From positions 5,676,501 to 5,740,500 of the forward strand of contig NZ_LT670844.1 in NCBI RefSeq assembly GCF_900141755.1: a stretch of 64,000 bases of DNA. Direction: 5' to 3'. Each line of letters begins with the position of its first letter. Within the stretch, counting starts at the first letter, position 1. Made by a program: the position numbers and the translations under genes. The DNA comes from Bradyrhizobium lablabi (GTDB lineage: Bacteria; Pseudomonadota; Alphaproteobacteria; Rhizobiales; Xanthobacteraceae). Shown one piece after another: positions 26,376 through 34,133 of this stretch. The notes beneath the pieces were generated by a model that ran no database searches, had not been told where the DNA came from, and saw only the letters and a list, made by a program, of their open reading frames with translations.

Positions 26376-26389
26376 TTAACGAAGGTTAA
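26376..26389. promoter_or_regulatory. TTAA-N6-TTAA pair upstream of fliF (weak CtrA-site candidate)
   Basis: TTAACGAAGGTTAA lies about 70 bases before the fliF start. CtrA boxes are TTAA-N7-TTAA, so this is one base short. It is mentioned because fliF is a CtrA target in Caulobacter and a SciP (CtrA-inhibitor) gene is next door. Evidence is weak. Confidence 0.25.
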
Positions 26390-26413
26390 GGGGGGCCTGC
26401 GAAACGCAAACAT

Positions 26414-26448
26414 CAAAAAAATCGGCTTCGCAGAACGAAGCCGATTTT
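26414..26448 (-). terminator. Rho-independent terminator after sciP
   Basis: On the minus strand AATCGGCTTCG-TTCTG-CGAAGCCGATT, an 11-base perfect stem with a 5-base loop, is followed by a run of T residues (seven in a row including the stem end). It starts 28 bases after the sciP stop and separates sciP from fliF. Confidence 0.9.
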
Positions 26449-26476
26449 CATCAAATGCAGTCGGTTTCGAAGAGGG

Positions 26477-26752
26477 TTATTGGCGATATTGCTGGATGCG
26501 GGTCGTGCGCAGTCCGGCAAGGCCATGTTGGTCGATGGAAAACTGCCAAGAGAGGAACTCGTCGACCGTCAGCGTGTAGCGGCTGCAGGCCTCCTCGAGG
26601 GAGAGCAGACCGCCGCGCACAGCGGCAACGACTTCGGCCTTACGGCGAATTACCCACCGTTTGGTTCCGGGCGCGGGCAGATCCGCAATCGTTAACGGAC
26701 TACCGTCAGGCCCGATGACGTATTTTACCCTCGGGCGATGGGGTTCTGTCAT
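26477..26752 (-). CDS. sciP: CtrA inhibitor SciP (DUF1153)
   Basis: A 91-residue helix-turn-helix protein. In Caulobacter SciP binds CtrA on DNA and blocks its activation of target promoters, including flagellar ones. The sequence shows the family's conserved core: VKYVIGPDGSPLTIADLPAPGTKRWVIRRKAEVV and SLEEACSRYTLTVDEFLSWQ, with an end (GLRTTRIQQYRQ) typical of the family. Start chosen at ATG 26752 (MTEPHRPRVKYV), matching the normal length; a start seven codons earlier is possible. It stands as a single gene with its own terminator, between the fliK-flgD and fliF gene groups. Confidence 0.92.
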   Translation of the reverse strand: MTEPHRPRVKYVIGPDGSPLTIADLPAPGTKRWVIRRKAEVVAAVRGGLLSLEEACSRYTLTVDEFLSWQFSIDQHGLAGLRTTRIQQYRQ

Positions 26753-26924
26753 GGCGTACTCACAAACTCTCAACCACTGAACTCACGAGCAACAACCTAC
26801 GCCCCGCGGCTTAAAATTTGCCTAAGCCCAAGGCTTCAATACGAATCTCCTTGAAAATGCCTGTAAAAGGCCATCGGCCCGGCGTCCGAGACGCCAGGCC
26901 GGGGGGTTGACCAACAGCGTAGAC

Positions 26925-27027
26925 GTCATTCCGGGGCGCCGCGAAGCGGCGAACCCGGAATCTCGAGATTCCCCGATGTGCAATTGCACATCTGAGGTCT
27001 GGTCCTTCGGACCATCCCGGAATGACG
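26925..27027. repeat. Palindromic intergenic repeat, ATTCCGGGGCG family, copy 2
   Basis: Begins CGTCATTCCGGGGCG and ends CCATCCCGGAATGACG. Inner parts include GCGAAGCGGCGAACCCGGAATCTCGAGATTCC and a GTGCAATTGCAC palindrome. Same family as 1596-1679 but with a different centre. It fills the gap downstream of flgD, ending 7 bases before the flgD stop. Confidence 0.75.
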
Positions 27028-27033
27028 AAAGCC

Positions 27034-27738
27034 CTAGCTGGCGATGCCCTTGATCTGGCTGACCGTATAGGTCTTGCCGTTGATCGACAGCAAGGGGGGT
27101 GACTGGGTGAGGTCCACCGAACTGACCACGCCCTGGATCTCGGTGGTGACGGCCACCGAATTGCCCGCGCTGTCGGCAGCCGTTGCGGTCAGCTTGTATT
27201 GGCCGTCCGGCAATTGCGTGCCGTCGTTGCCCTTGCCGTCCCAGGTGAAGGGCTGATTCTGGCCGGCGCTGACTGAGTAGCTGCCGGAAAAGACGGTTTG
27301 CCCGGTTGAGTTGGTGATCGAGATTTTGACGTTGGAATTGCTCGGAACGCTCAATTCCCAGGTGGCCGAACTCTTGGTCAAGGCCGCGGTCGAGCCGTCG
27401 ACCACCGCGGTCTTGCCGACGAATCCGAGCGCCTGCGTCGATTGCGCGGTCTGTTGCAGCGAAACCAGGTTAGTCAGCTGATCGTTGGTCTTGAGCTGCT
27501 GCTCGACGCCGGCGAATTGCACGAGTTGCTGGGTGAACTGGTTGGTGTCCAGCGGATCGAGCGGATTCTGGTTCTTCAATTGCGTCGTGAGCAGCGTCAG
27601 AAAAGACTGAAAGTTGCCGGCGAGCGTGGCGCCGGAGGTCGAACTCAGGGAGGAGCTCGACGAAGACGAGGCCGGTTGCTTCGTCGTCCCCGAAACGATC
27701 GGGCTCGCTGTGGTTGCTGCGCCTGTTGTTGTTGTCAT
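27034..27738 (-). CDS. flgD: Flagellar hook assembly scaffold FlgD
   Basis: Hook-capping protein exported through the flagellar apparatus; 234 residues. After a Ser/Thr-rich N terminus it has the diagnostic FQSFLTLLTTQLKNQNPLDPLDTNQFTQQLVQFAGVEQQLKTN region, then the Tudor/FnIII-like domain (TWELSVPSNSNVKISITNSTGQTVFSG, WDGKGNDGTQLPDGQYKLTATA). The ATG at 27738 is chosen because GGAGACGGAC lies directly upstream and the longer frame has no FlgD-like N terminus. It lies 10 bases downstream of fliK on the same strand. Confidence 0.95.
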   Translation of the reverse strand: MTTTTGAATTASPIVSGTTKQPASSSSSSSLSSTSGATLAGNFQSFLTLLTTQLKNQNPLDPLDTNQFTQQLVQFAGVEQQLKTNDQLTNLVSLQQTAQSTQALGFVGKTAVVDGSTAALTKSSATWELSVPSNSNVKISITNSTGQTVFSGSYSVSAGQNQPFTWDGKGNDGTQLPDGQYKLTATAADSAGNSVAVTTEIQGVVSSVDLTQSPPLLSINGKTYTVSQIKGIAS

Positions 27739-27748
27739 GTCCGTCTCC

Positions 27749-29416
27749 TCAGACCCTGATATCGACGCCGCTGCTCGATCCGAGCATGCGGCCATAGCTT
27801 TGTCCCGCAACCGTTGCGGGGATCGTGACGTCGTCGGTGATCACCAGCCGCTGCGCGTTGCGGGGCGTGTCGTTGCCGCCGTTCTGGCCGGAAAAGGACT
27901 GGTCGCGCAGGCTGAATTGCAGGCCGCCGTCGCCGGTCTTGAAGCCGGCGTCGTCGAGCGCCTGCTGCAACTGCGGTGCGTCCTGACGCAGCATCGACAG
28001 CGTTTCCGGCTTTTCGACCGTCAAATGCGACGTCACGTTGCCGTTGGTATCGACGTTGATGCGAACGTCGATGCGGCCGAGATCGGCCGGATCGAGCCGG
28101 ATCTCAAAACTGCTCTTGCCGCTCTTGACGGAGGCTGCGATCTGAACCGCAAGCCCGCTCAGCGGCACCGGCGCATTGGTCGCTGCCGTGACGCTCAACG
28201 GTCCGGTGGGAGCGAGCGGGGTTGCAGCAGTGCCTGGCTGCGGCTGGAACGCGCCCGTCACTTGGCCGCCGGCATCCGACGAACCGGTCGGTGCGTTGGC
28301 CGTCGCCGCGACCGTCGAGTGATCCCGGGCCGTCACGGGCGCAGGCGTTGTCAATGCGGCGCCGGCGGAGGCATCCGGTTTTGCCGCAAGACCGTTGCCG
28401 GCTTCCGGCTTGGCGGCGGCGGCTTGTTGTGACGCGACATTGCCGCGATCGGCCGGTGCGGCGGTTGCGGAGGAATCGGATGTTCCTGACGTCGCATCCG
28501 AGGTGCCCGATGTCGCGCCCTTTGCCGGCGTAGCCACTGCGGCCTTGGTCGAGGTGGTTTTGGGCGCGACGGGCGCTGTTGCGGCAATGGTCGTTGCCAC
28601 ATCGGTTGCGCCGGTTGGCGTGAGCTGCGGCTTGACGGGCTTGGCGATCGCCTCGCCCGCCGCCGCTTGAACGGCGATCTTCGCCGCTGCCGCGGCATCC
28701 GGGTTGGTTGCTGTGGCGGCGGTTGTCGAGGCGGCAGCGGCAGCGTTCGCATCGATCTTGGTCTGCGCGGATGACGTCGATGCCGGTGCGGCTTGCGAAC
28801 TGGCGGCGATCGCCGCCGCCGCAATCGCGAGCGGTGCCGTAGCGCTGCCGGATCCGGACGCCGGCGTCGCGCCGGGGGTGCCGGACGTTGGGATGGCGAC
28901 GGCAATGGTGACGGCGACCGGGTTCGGCGTCGTGATGGACAGCGGCTGGGCTACGACGGCGGGAGCCGTCGAGGAATCGGCCGTGGAATTGGCACCGGAA
29001 GCCGGCTTGTCCGTCGATTTCGTAGTGTCGGATTTTGTCGTGCCGGATTTCGTCGCGGCGGGTTGACTGGCATTGGCATTGGCACCGGCATCGGAGCCCG
29101 GTCCGGTCGTGGCGCCGCCGCTGTTGCCTGAATTGTTGCCGGCGCTCTGGTCGGAAGCCGCTTTATCGCGCGACCCGCTGTTATCCGCAGGCGCCGAATT
29201 ATCGTTCGAAGGACGCGGCGAGGGGGACTGCTGCGGAGCGGCATGTGGCTGCTGCGCGGCTGGGGCGGTGGAACTGTTGCTGACGTCGGCGGCCGCGTTG
29301 CTATCGACCAGGGCCCCGAAACTGTCGGTCGCCCGCGATTGGTCGGAGCGCACGGATTTCGGCGGCGTGGTCGGAACGGACACGCTTGCTGCTAGGTCTG
29401 ACGTCACACTGAACAC
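27749..29416 (-). CDS. fliK: Flagellar hook-length control protein FliK
   Basis: A 555-residue protein that measures hook length and switches export substrate. The first ~430 residues are low complexity, rich in Ala/Ser/Thr/Pro, as in other FliK rulers. The conserved C-terminal domain is clear from about residue 430: VQIAASVKSGKSSFEIRLDPADLGRIDVRINV, then HLTVEKPETLSMLRQDAPQLQQALDDAGF, ending in a polar tail. Located immediately upstream of flgD, a common pairing in rhizobia. Its repetitive composition generates long shadow frames on both strands. Confidence 0.93.
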   Translation of the reverse strand: MFSVTSDLAASVSVPTTPPKSVRSDQSRATDSFGALVDSNAAADVSNSSTAPAAQQPHAAPQQSPSPRPSNDNSAPADNSGSRDKAASDQSAGNNSGNSGGATTGPGSDAGANANASQPAATKSGTTKSDTTKSTDKPASGANSTADSSTAPAVVAQPLSITTPNPVAVTIAVAIPTSGTPGATPASGSGSATAPLAIAAAAIAASSQAAPASTSSAQTKIDANAAAAASTTAATATNPDAAAAAKIAVQAAAGEAIAKPVKPQLTPTGATDVATTIAATAPVAPKTTSTKAAVATPAKGATSGTSDATSGTSDSSATAAPADRGNVASQQAAAAKPEAGNGLAAKPDASAGAALTTPAPVTARDHSTVAATANAPTGSSDAGGQVTGAFQPQPGTAATPLAPTGPLSVTAATNAPVPLSGLAVQIAASVKSGKSSFEIRLDPADLGRIDVRINVDTNGNVTSHLTVEKPETLSMLRQDAPQLQQALDDAGFKTGDGGLQFSLRDQSFSGQNGGNDTPRNAQRLVITDDVTIPATVAGQSYGRMLGSSSGVDIRV

Positions 29417-29718
29417 GGGCGGCCTCTCGCGATGAAACTGGACCTGAGATCAGCAAGGACCGGGCCATCCGGCGCCCTAAAAAAATCGCTATGTATTTCA
29501 ATGCGTTATAAAGCGGGCGATGGACCGCGGCGGGGCCGCCGCGGCCCCCCTTTTCTGCCCGGCGGCAAGATTTGCCGATTGTTGCGGGCGAAGCGGGAAG
29601 CGTGATTGCTTCACGGGAATGCGGCCTATATTAAAGAGCGGCTTTCACGCCGCATCCGGCAGGGCCAGACCGCTTTGGCCGGAAACCCGCTGTATTCGAT
29701 GCCGCGGCGATCGCAGCA
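29417..29718. other. Gap between divergent fliK and mnmA
   Basis: About 300 bases with no supported gene. It must hold the promoters of fliK (minus) and mnmA (plus). I see an AT-rich patch (AAAAAAATCGCTATGTATTT around 29479) but no clear sigma-54 (GG-N10-GC) or sigma-28 box, terminator or repeat. Confidence 0.5.
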
Positions 29719-30921
29719 ATGACCGGAACCATGCTCAACAGTCTCGATCTCAAGGGCCGTCCACAGGACACAAGGGTCGTCGTCGCCATGTCGGGCGGCG
29801 TCGATTCCTCGGTCACGGCCGCGCTGTTGAAGTCGGAGGGCTATGACGTCGTCGGCATCACGCTGCAGCTCTACGATCATGGCGCCGCCACCCATCGCAA
29901 GGGCGCCTGCTGCGCCGGGCAGGACATCCACGACGCGCGCAATGTCGCCGAGCGGATCGGCGTTCCGCATTATGTGCTGGATTACGAAAACCGCTTTCGC
30001 GAGTCGGTGATCGACAATTTCGCCGACAGCTATGCCTCGGGCGAAACGCCGGTGCCCTGCATCGAGTGCAACCGCTCCATCAAATTCCGCGACCTGCTCA
30101 AGACCGCGCGCGAGCTCGGCGCCGACGTGCTCGCCACCGGCCATTATGTCGCCTCGCGCCGCCTCGCCGACGGCTCGCGCGCGCTGCTGTGCGCGGCTGA
30201 CGCCGATCGCGACCAGAGCTATTTCCTGTTCGCGACCACGCGCGAGCAGCTCGATTATTTGCGCTTTCCGCTCGGCGACATGACCAAGCACGAGACGCGC
30301 GAATTGGCGCGGCGCTTCGGTCTCGAGGTTGCCGACAAGCACGACAGCCAGGACATCTGCTTCGTGCCGACCGGACGCTATACCGACATCATCGGGCGCT
30401 TGCGGCCGAATGCGGTTCTGCCCGGCGATATCGTCGACCTCGAGGGCCGCGTCATCGGCAGCCATCAGGGTATCGTTCATTTCACCGTCGGCCAGCGCCG
30501 CGGATTGGGCATTGCGTCGAGCGCGCCGCTCTATGTGGTGCGGCTGGAGGCTAAAAGCCGCCGCGTCGTGGTCGGCCCGCGCGAGGCGTTACGGATGGAT
30601 CGCATCGTGCTGCGCGACGTCAACTGGATCGGCGACGGCGCGCTCGAGCACACGGTCGGCGAGGGGCTCGAGATTTTCGTGCGGGTGCGATCGACCCGCG
30701 CGCCGCAGCCGGCATGGCTGCGCGCGGCCAATGGCGGCTACGAAATCGAACTCGTCGCGGGCGAGGAGGGCGTCTCCCCGGGCCAGGCCTGCGTGTTCTA
30801 CGATGCGCCGTCAGGCCAGGCCCGCGTGCTCGGCGGCGGTTTTATTCAGAGCGCGACCGCGAAGCGCGCGGCGGCGAGCGACACCATGCGACCGCCGCTG
30901 GTCGAGGCGATGCGCGGCTAA
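29719..30921 (+). CDS. mnmA: tRNA-specific 2-thiouridylase MnmA
   Basis: Catalyses thiolation of U34 in tRNAs for Lys, Glu and Gln in the cytoplasm, using ATP and a persulfide sulfur carrier. The 400-residue protein has the PP-loop AMSGGVDSS (23-31), the catalytic cysteine pair in [11 protein letters not shown] and [13 protein letters not shown] and the C-terminal beta domain ([24 protein letters not shown]). Start at ATG 29719; ATG 29731 is an equally plausible alternative. A putative lipid methyltransferase gene follows 19 bases later in the same direction. Confidence 0.96.
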   Translation: MTGTMLNSLDLKGRPQDTRVVVAMSGGVDSSVTAALLKSEGYDVVGITLQLYDHGAATHRKGACCAGQDIHDARNVAERIGVPHYVLDYENRFRESVIDNFADSYASGETPVPCIECNRSIKFRDLLKTARELGADVLATGHYVASRRLADGSRALLCAADADRDQSYFLFATTREQLDYLRFPLGDMTKHETRELARRFGLEVADKHDSQDICFVPTGRYTDIIGRLRPNAVLPGDIVDLEGRVIGSHQGIVHFTVGQRRGLGIASSAPLYVVRLEAKSRRVVVGPREALRMDRIVLRDVNWIGDGALEHTVGEGLEIFVRVRSTRAPQPAWLRAANGGYEIELVAGEEGVSPGQACVFYDAPSGQARVLGGGFIQSATAKRAAASDTMRPPLVEAMRG

Positions 30922-30940
30922 GAAATTTCAGGGCGGGGGC

Positions 30941-31579
30941 ATGGCGGCAGATATCGACCGCGCGGGGGTCGCGAAGGCTTATGGGCGCTGGGCGCCGGTC
31001 TACGATCTCGTGTTCGGCAGGGTATTCGACCACGGCCGCCAATCGACGATTGCCGAAGCCGACCGGATCGGCGGCCGCATTCTCGACGTCGGCGTCGGCA
31101 CCGGATTGTCGCTGTCGGACTATTCGCGCACCACGAAATTGTGCGGTGTCGATATTTCCGAGCCGATGCTGCGCAAGGCGCAGAGCCGGGTGCGTGCGCT
31201 CGGGCTTTCCAATGTCGAGACGCTCGCGGTGATGGACGCCAAGAATCTGGCTTTTGCGGATTCCTCCTTCGACGCGGTGGTGGCGCAATATGTCATCACC
31301 GCGGTGCCCGATCCCGAAGCGACGCTCGATGATTTCATCCGCGTGCTAAAACCCGGCGGCGAGCTCATCCTGGTCAATCACATCGGCGCTGAAAGCGGCC
31401 CGCGCCGCGTCTTCGAACTGGCATTCGCGCCGCTCGCGCGCCGGCTCGGCTGGCGGCCGGAATTCCCCTGGCTGCGCCTGGAGAAGTGGGCCGCCAAACA
31501 CGGCGGCGTCAGCCTCGCCGAGCGCCGCCCGATGCCGCCGATGGGGCATTTTTCGCTGATCCGCTATCGCAAATCGTAA
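30941..31579 (+). CDS. Class I SAM methyltransferase, PmtA-like (phosphatidylethanolamine N-methyltransferase)
   Basis: A 212-residue methyltransferase. The AdoMet motif ILDVGVGTGLSL is at 47-58, motif II GVDISEPML, DAKNLAF, and the post-motif YVITAVPDPEATLDDFIRVLKPGGELILVNHI. The start AYGRWAPVYDLVFGRVFDHGR and the end MGHFSLIRYRKS fit rhizobial PmtA, which makes phosphatidylcholine by three methylations of phosphatidylethanolamine at the membrane. UbiE-like alternatives are possible, but the length and N terminus favour PmtA. It follows mnmA closely and is probably co-transcribed. Confidence 0.8.
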   Translation: MAADIDRAGVAKAYGRWAPVYDLVFGRVFDHGRQSTIAEADRIGGRILDVGVGTGLSLSDYSRTTKLCGVDISEPMLRKAQSRVRALGLSNVETLAVMDAKNLAFADSSFDAVVAQYVITAVPDPEATLDDFIRVLKPGGELILVNHIGAESGPRRVFELAFAPLARRLGWRPEFPWLRLEKWAAKHGGVSLAERRPMPPMGHFSLIRYRKS

Positions 31580-31597
31580 GAGTTCCGCGGAACCGCT

Positions 31598-31809
31598 CGC
31601 CGTCTCCCTCGCCCCGCCCTTGCGGGGAGAGGGCGTAGGCGGCCTACGGCCGCCGTGATTGATAGAAGAACGCCGATGCGAAGCATCGGCTATTGTGAGG
31701 GGCTGCATCCGCAAATTCGGAAGATTAAAGAGTGCGCGGAGACTCCCCCTCACCCGGCTTCGCGCAACCGCGCGAATCCGACCTCTCCCCGCACGCGGGG
31801 CGAGGTGAA
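31598..31809. repeat. Composite intergenic repeat, CTCTCCCCGC family, copy B (inverted relative to copy A)
   Basis: Left hairpin CTCGCCCCGCCCTTGCGGGG, then GGCCTACGGCCGCC, AGAAGAACGCCGATGCGAAG, CATCGGCTATTGTGAGGGGC, GCGGAGACTCCCCCTCACCC and the right hairpin CCTCTCCCCGC...GCGGGGCGAGG. Taken as the reverse complement, copy A at 8385-8593 shows the same parts in the same order. Confidence 0.8.
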
Positions 31810-31858
31810 GATCCGGCTTTTCGGCGGAACATCTGGGCCTGCGGATCGTTTTTCCCGC

Positions 31859-32221
31859 ATGTCAATGAGATCCGTCAGCCTTCTCGCAAGTGTTCTGCTG
31901 GCCGCGTCCGGCGCAGCCAGCGCGCAAGCCCCGCCGTCGCCCAAGACGCCGCAGGGCCAGACCGCGCCGCCGCTGCCGTCGCGTGCGGGCGGTTGCGCGC
32001 CGATGCAGCCGGCGACGCCGCACGGGGCCGTGCCTGAAGGCACGACGACCGGCCAAAGCAGAGAGGTGCTCGGCGACAAACTGGCAAGATCCGACGGCGT
32101 GTTATGCCCGCCCTCGGGCGTAGACCCCGAAATCCGCGCGCCGACGCCGGATAGCGGCAACACGCCGGTGATCCGGCCGCCTGGCAGCCCCGGCGGTGAC
32201 CCGAGCGTGCGGCCGAAATAA
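31859..32221 (+). CDS. Small secreted proline-rich protein, 120 aa
   Basis: Residues 1-22 form a signal peptide (MSMRSVSLLASVLLAASGAASAQ); the rest is rich in Pro, Gly, Thr and Ser with two cysteines (GGCAPMQPATPHGAVPEG and DGVLCPPSGVDPEIRAP). No domain recognised. The TTG/ATG choice is ATG 31859 (a second ATG at 31865 would be equivalent). A strong hairpin follows ~90 bases after the stop. I recall similar unassigned proteins in Bradyrhizobium. Confidence 0.65.
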   Translation: MSMRSVSLLASVLLAASGAASAQAPPSPKTPQGQTAPPLPSRAGGCAPMQPATPHGAVPEGTTTGQSREVLGDKLARSDGVLCPPSGVDPEIRAPTPDSGNTPVIRPPGSPGGDPSVRPK

Positions 32222-32245
32222 GCGCGGTTTACAGGCACTTGGCGC

Positions 32246-32305
32246 GACAAAGCGTTTTCGAGCGAAGTGGGCACCGGTTCGCGTGAAGAAAACGCGTCAA
32301 ACACA
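32246..32305. repeat. Short palindromic intergenic element (GCGTTTTC...GAAAACGC)
   Basis: GCGTTTTC (32252-32259) and GAAAACGC (32288-32295) are perfect 8-base inverted arms around AGCGAAGTGGGCACCGGTTC. I recognise this 'GAAGTGGGCACCGGTTCGCG' core as a very common interspersed sequence in Bradyrhizobiaceae genomes; that is recollection, not a search. Confidence 0.6.
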
Positions 32306-32313
32306 GGGTTAAA

Positions 32314-32343
32314 GCCTCGGTTCTGAGACATCAGGACCGAGGC
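32314..32343 (+). terminator. Stem-loop terminator candidate after the small secreted protein gene
   Basis: GCCTCGGTTCTGA-GACA-TCAGGACCGAGGC forms a 13-base stem with one G-U pair and a 4-base loop. It is followed by TGCTTTGCTT, a weak T tract. It lies just upstream of the tRNA promoter, a sensible place to insulate the tRNA gene. Confidence 0.65.
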
Positions 32344-32351
32344 TGCTTTGC

Positions 32352-32380
32352 TTGACATGCCCAAGGGCTACTTCTTATAT
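32352..32380 (+). promoter_or_regulatory. Sigma-70 promoter of the tRNA gene
   Basis: TTGACA (32352-32357) and TTATAT (32375-32380) with an ideal 17-base spacer. The -10 box ends 49 bases before the tRNA 5' end. The next base gives TATATG as an alternative -10. It is the strongest consensus promoter seen in the window. Confidence 0.8.
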
Positions 32381-32429
32381 GCCGCGCGTTCGCGACCGCG
32401 GTATATAGAGCCGTGACGACGGACGCCGT

Positions 32430-32506
32430 GGCGGGGTAGCTCAGCTGGTTAGAGCACGGGAATCATAATCCTGGGGTCGGGGGTTCGAGTCCCTCTCCCG
32501 CTACCA
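32430..32506 (+). tRNA. tRNA-Met (CAT anticodon)
   Basis: A 77-base cloverleaf with encoded CCA. Acceptor GGCGGGG pairs with TCCCGCT (two G-U pairs). D arm GCTC...GAGC, anticodon stem CGGGA/TCCTG around loop ATCATAA (anticodon CAT), variable loop, T arm GGGGG-TTCGAGT-CCCTC, then ACCA. A CAT anticodon can be elongator Met, initiator Met or Ile2 (lysidine-modified). The first pair G1-U72 here differs from the unpaired C1-A72 of bacterial initiators. I favour elongator tRNA-Met; tRNA-Ile2 cannot be excluded by eye. Confidence 0.9.
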
Positions 32507-32633
32507 AAAGTCATACGATTTTTGCTCGCGATCTTTCGATTTTTTACGGTCCCGCTCACTCGATGGTAGCGCTTGGTCAGTACGGCAGCTCGGCCGTTGT
32601 TATCGCGAAGGGCTGGCGCTGCGTAAACTTCCC

Positions 32634-33113
32634 TCAGGAAACTCCTTCCCGCACGACATGGCAGGTGGTCGTCCCGTGGGCGAGAAGCCTACCCTTCGCG
32701 TCGAGCAATCTGCCTTCGCCGATGGCCATCTGCCGACCGACATGTAGCGTCTTGCCCTCCCCACGGACGACCCCCGTATCGGCGGACATCGGTCTTGTGA
32801 AGTTGATCTTGTATTCGAGCGTCACGGGGGAAAGGCCTGGCTCCAGCGAAGTTACGATGGCTGCTGCCATACAGGTATCGAGCAGGACGGCCGCGTAACC
32901 ACCATGGACGAATCCCAGGGGATTGTAGTGCTCTGCCGTCGGTATCGCGGTTAGCACGACGAGCCCAGGCTCGGCAGCCTCGATGTTGATATCGAAAAGC
33001 TCGAGCATCGCCGAACGCGCAATGGACCCCTCCATGAGCGCTCTGAAGTACTTAAGACCAGAGAAAGCGGAAACGCCTTCGTTTGCGGTAGGATCCATGC
33101 GCTTAGCCTGCAT
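32634..33113 (-). CDS. PaaI-type hotdog-fold thioesterase
   Basis: A 159-residue hotdog protein that should hydrolyse an acyl- or aryl-CoA thioester. The core reads IPTAEHYNPLGFVHGGYAAVLLDTCMAAAIVTSL, with the HGG motif and downstream Asp used in PaaI catalysis, then VTLEYKINFTRPMSADTGVVRGEGKTLHVGRQMAIGEGRLLD. Substrate unknown. The start may be ATG 33113 or ATG 33098; neither has a strong ribosome binding site. It lies 56 bases downstream of the tetR-like gene on the same strand, so it may be controlled by it. Confidence 0.9.
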   Translation of the reverse strand: MQAKRMDPTANEGVSAFSGLKYFRALMEGSIARSAMLELFDINIEAAEPGLVVLTAIPTAEHYNPLGFVHGGYAAVLLDTCMAAAIVTSLEPGLSPVTLEYKINFTRPMSADTGVVRGEGKTLHVGRQMAIGEGRLLDAKGRLLAHGTTTCHVVREGVS

Positions 33114-33169
33114 TTAGTTTGTGCTCGATCATCACCGTATTCGGGAGCACTCACCCGAACGAGATCTGC

Positions 33170-33820
33170 CTAGTGTTTCTTTCGCGGTTTGGGAGCCCGG
33201 CCCGAACCCTCATCGAGAGATGCGAGTACATCTCGCTTAACGTTCTCCAGCATCTCGTTCGAAAGCGCTGGCGCGGCCTGCGCGACAGACCGCGACAGGA
33301 CCAGCGCACCCAGCATTTCGCAATGCAAGCTGATCGCCCGTTCGCGTAACGTCCTACGCTCGCCAGCCACAGCCAAAGATCCGCTCTCGGCGATCAGCCC
33401 AGCCAGGATCGTTATCTGATCGTCCAATCCGCCGGCGAAATGCGACTGTGCTTCGGCGCCCAAGCGAGGAGCATCGCCAGCAAATCCAGTGACGGGGCAG
33501 CCGTGGTCGATATCGTCGCGGTGGGCCTGCGACAGATACCAGTTTATGTAGTGCCGAAGAGCGGTGGTGGACTCATCGACGGGCGCCTTTGCGATTTTGA
33601 TGAACTCGGCATTCCCCTCAGCGATTGCCGAGGCAAGCACCTCGGCAACCAGGGCGGCCTTCGACTCAAAGTGGTTGTAGAAGCCACCTTGCGTAAAGCC
33701 GGCATGCTTCATCAGTTCGTTCAGCCCGACGGCCTCCACTCCGCGTTCTCTGAATAGCCGCGTCGCCGCGGCAACGATCGCGCGGCGGTTTTCCGCAGCC
33801 TGTTCTCTCGACACGCCCAA
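33170..33820 (-). CDS. TetR/AcrR-family transcriptional regulator
   Basis: A 216-residue repressor-type protein. N-terminal HTH: RRAIVAAATRLFRERGVEAVGLNELMKHAGFTQGGFYNHFESKAALVAEVL, with the HAGFTQGGFYNHF recognition helix typical of the subgroup that regulates detoxification or quinone-responsive genes. The ligand domain is not diagnostic. The start is probably TTG 33820: AGGAG lies 7 bases upstream; GTG 33814 is possible. It is divergent from the MBL hydrolase gene; a palindrome at 33871-33888 is a likely operator. The set of divergent genes includes several oxidoreductases that could be its regulon. Confidence 0.92.
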   Translation of the reverse strand: MGVSREQAAENRRAIVAAATRLFRERGVEAVGLNELMKHAGFTQGGFYNHFESKAALVAEVLASAIAEGNAEFIKIAKAPVDESTTALRHYINWYLSQAHRDDIDHGCPVTGFAGDAPRLGAEAQSHFAGGLDDQITILAGLIAESGSLAVAGERRTLRERAISLHCEMLGALVLSRSVAQAAPALSNEMLENVKRDVLASLDEGSGRAPKPRKKH

Positions 33821-33870
33821 AAGCTTGCTCCTCGATTCGTTGCCGCCACGGGCATTGACTTAATACATCA

Positions 33871-33888
33871 CGATTGCGTTTACAATCG
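33871..33888. promoter_or_regulatory. Palindromic operator candidate for the TetR-type regulator
   Basis: CGATTG-CGTTTA-CAATCG: perfect 6-base inverted arms with a 6-base spacer, in the size range of TetR-family sites, 51 bases upstream of the regulator's start and ~245 bases upstream of the divergent MBL gene. The rest of this 313-base gap shows no further clear element. Confidence 0.55.
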
Positions 33889-34133
33889 ACAATCACGGTC
33901 AGAATGCTGGCTCAAGGCTGGGGTGCATAGAAGCATGACGGGCTCGCTATCAGGCGTTAATTCAATGGATTAGCCTCAATGCGAGGTGTCATGCTCAAGC
34001 TCGGATGGTAGAGGCTTGACCTTCTGCCGAAGTAGATTGACAAAGACAATTGTGAACGACATTGTGTTTTATACCTTTCGCGAACGCTACCGCCTCCGCG
34101 CTGGCACGCAGCGCCTTCACCTTGGAGATCGAC

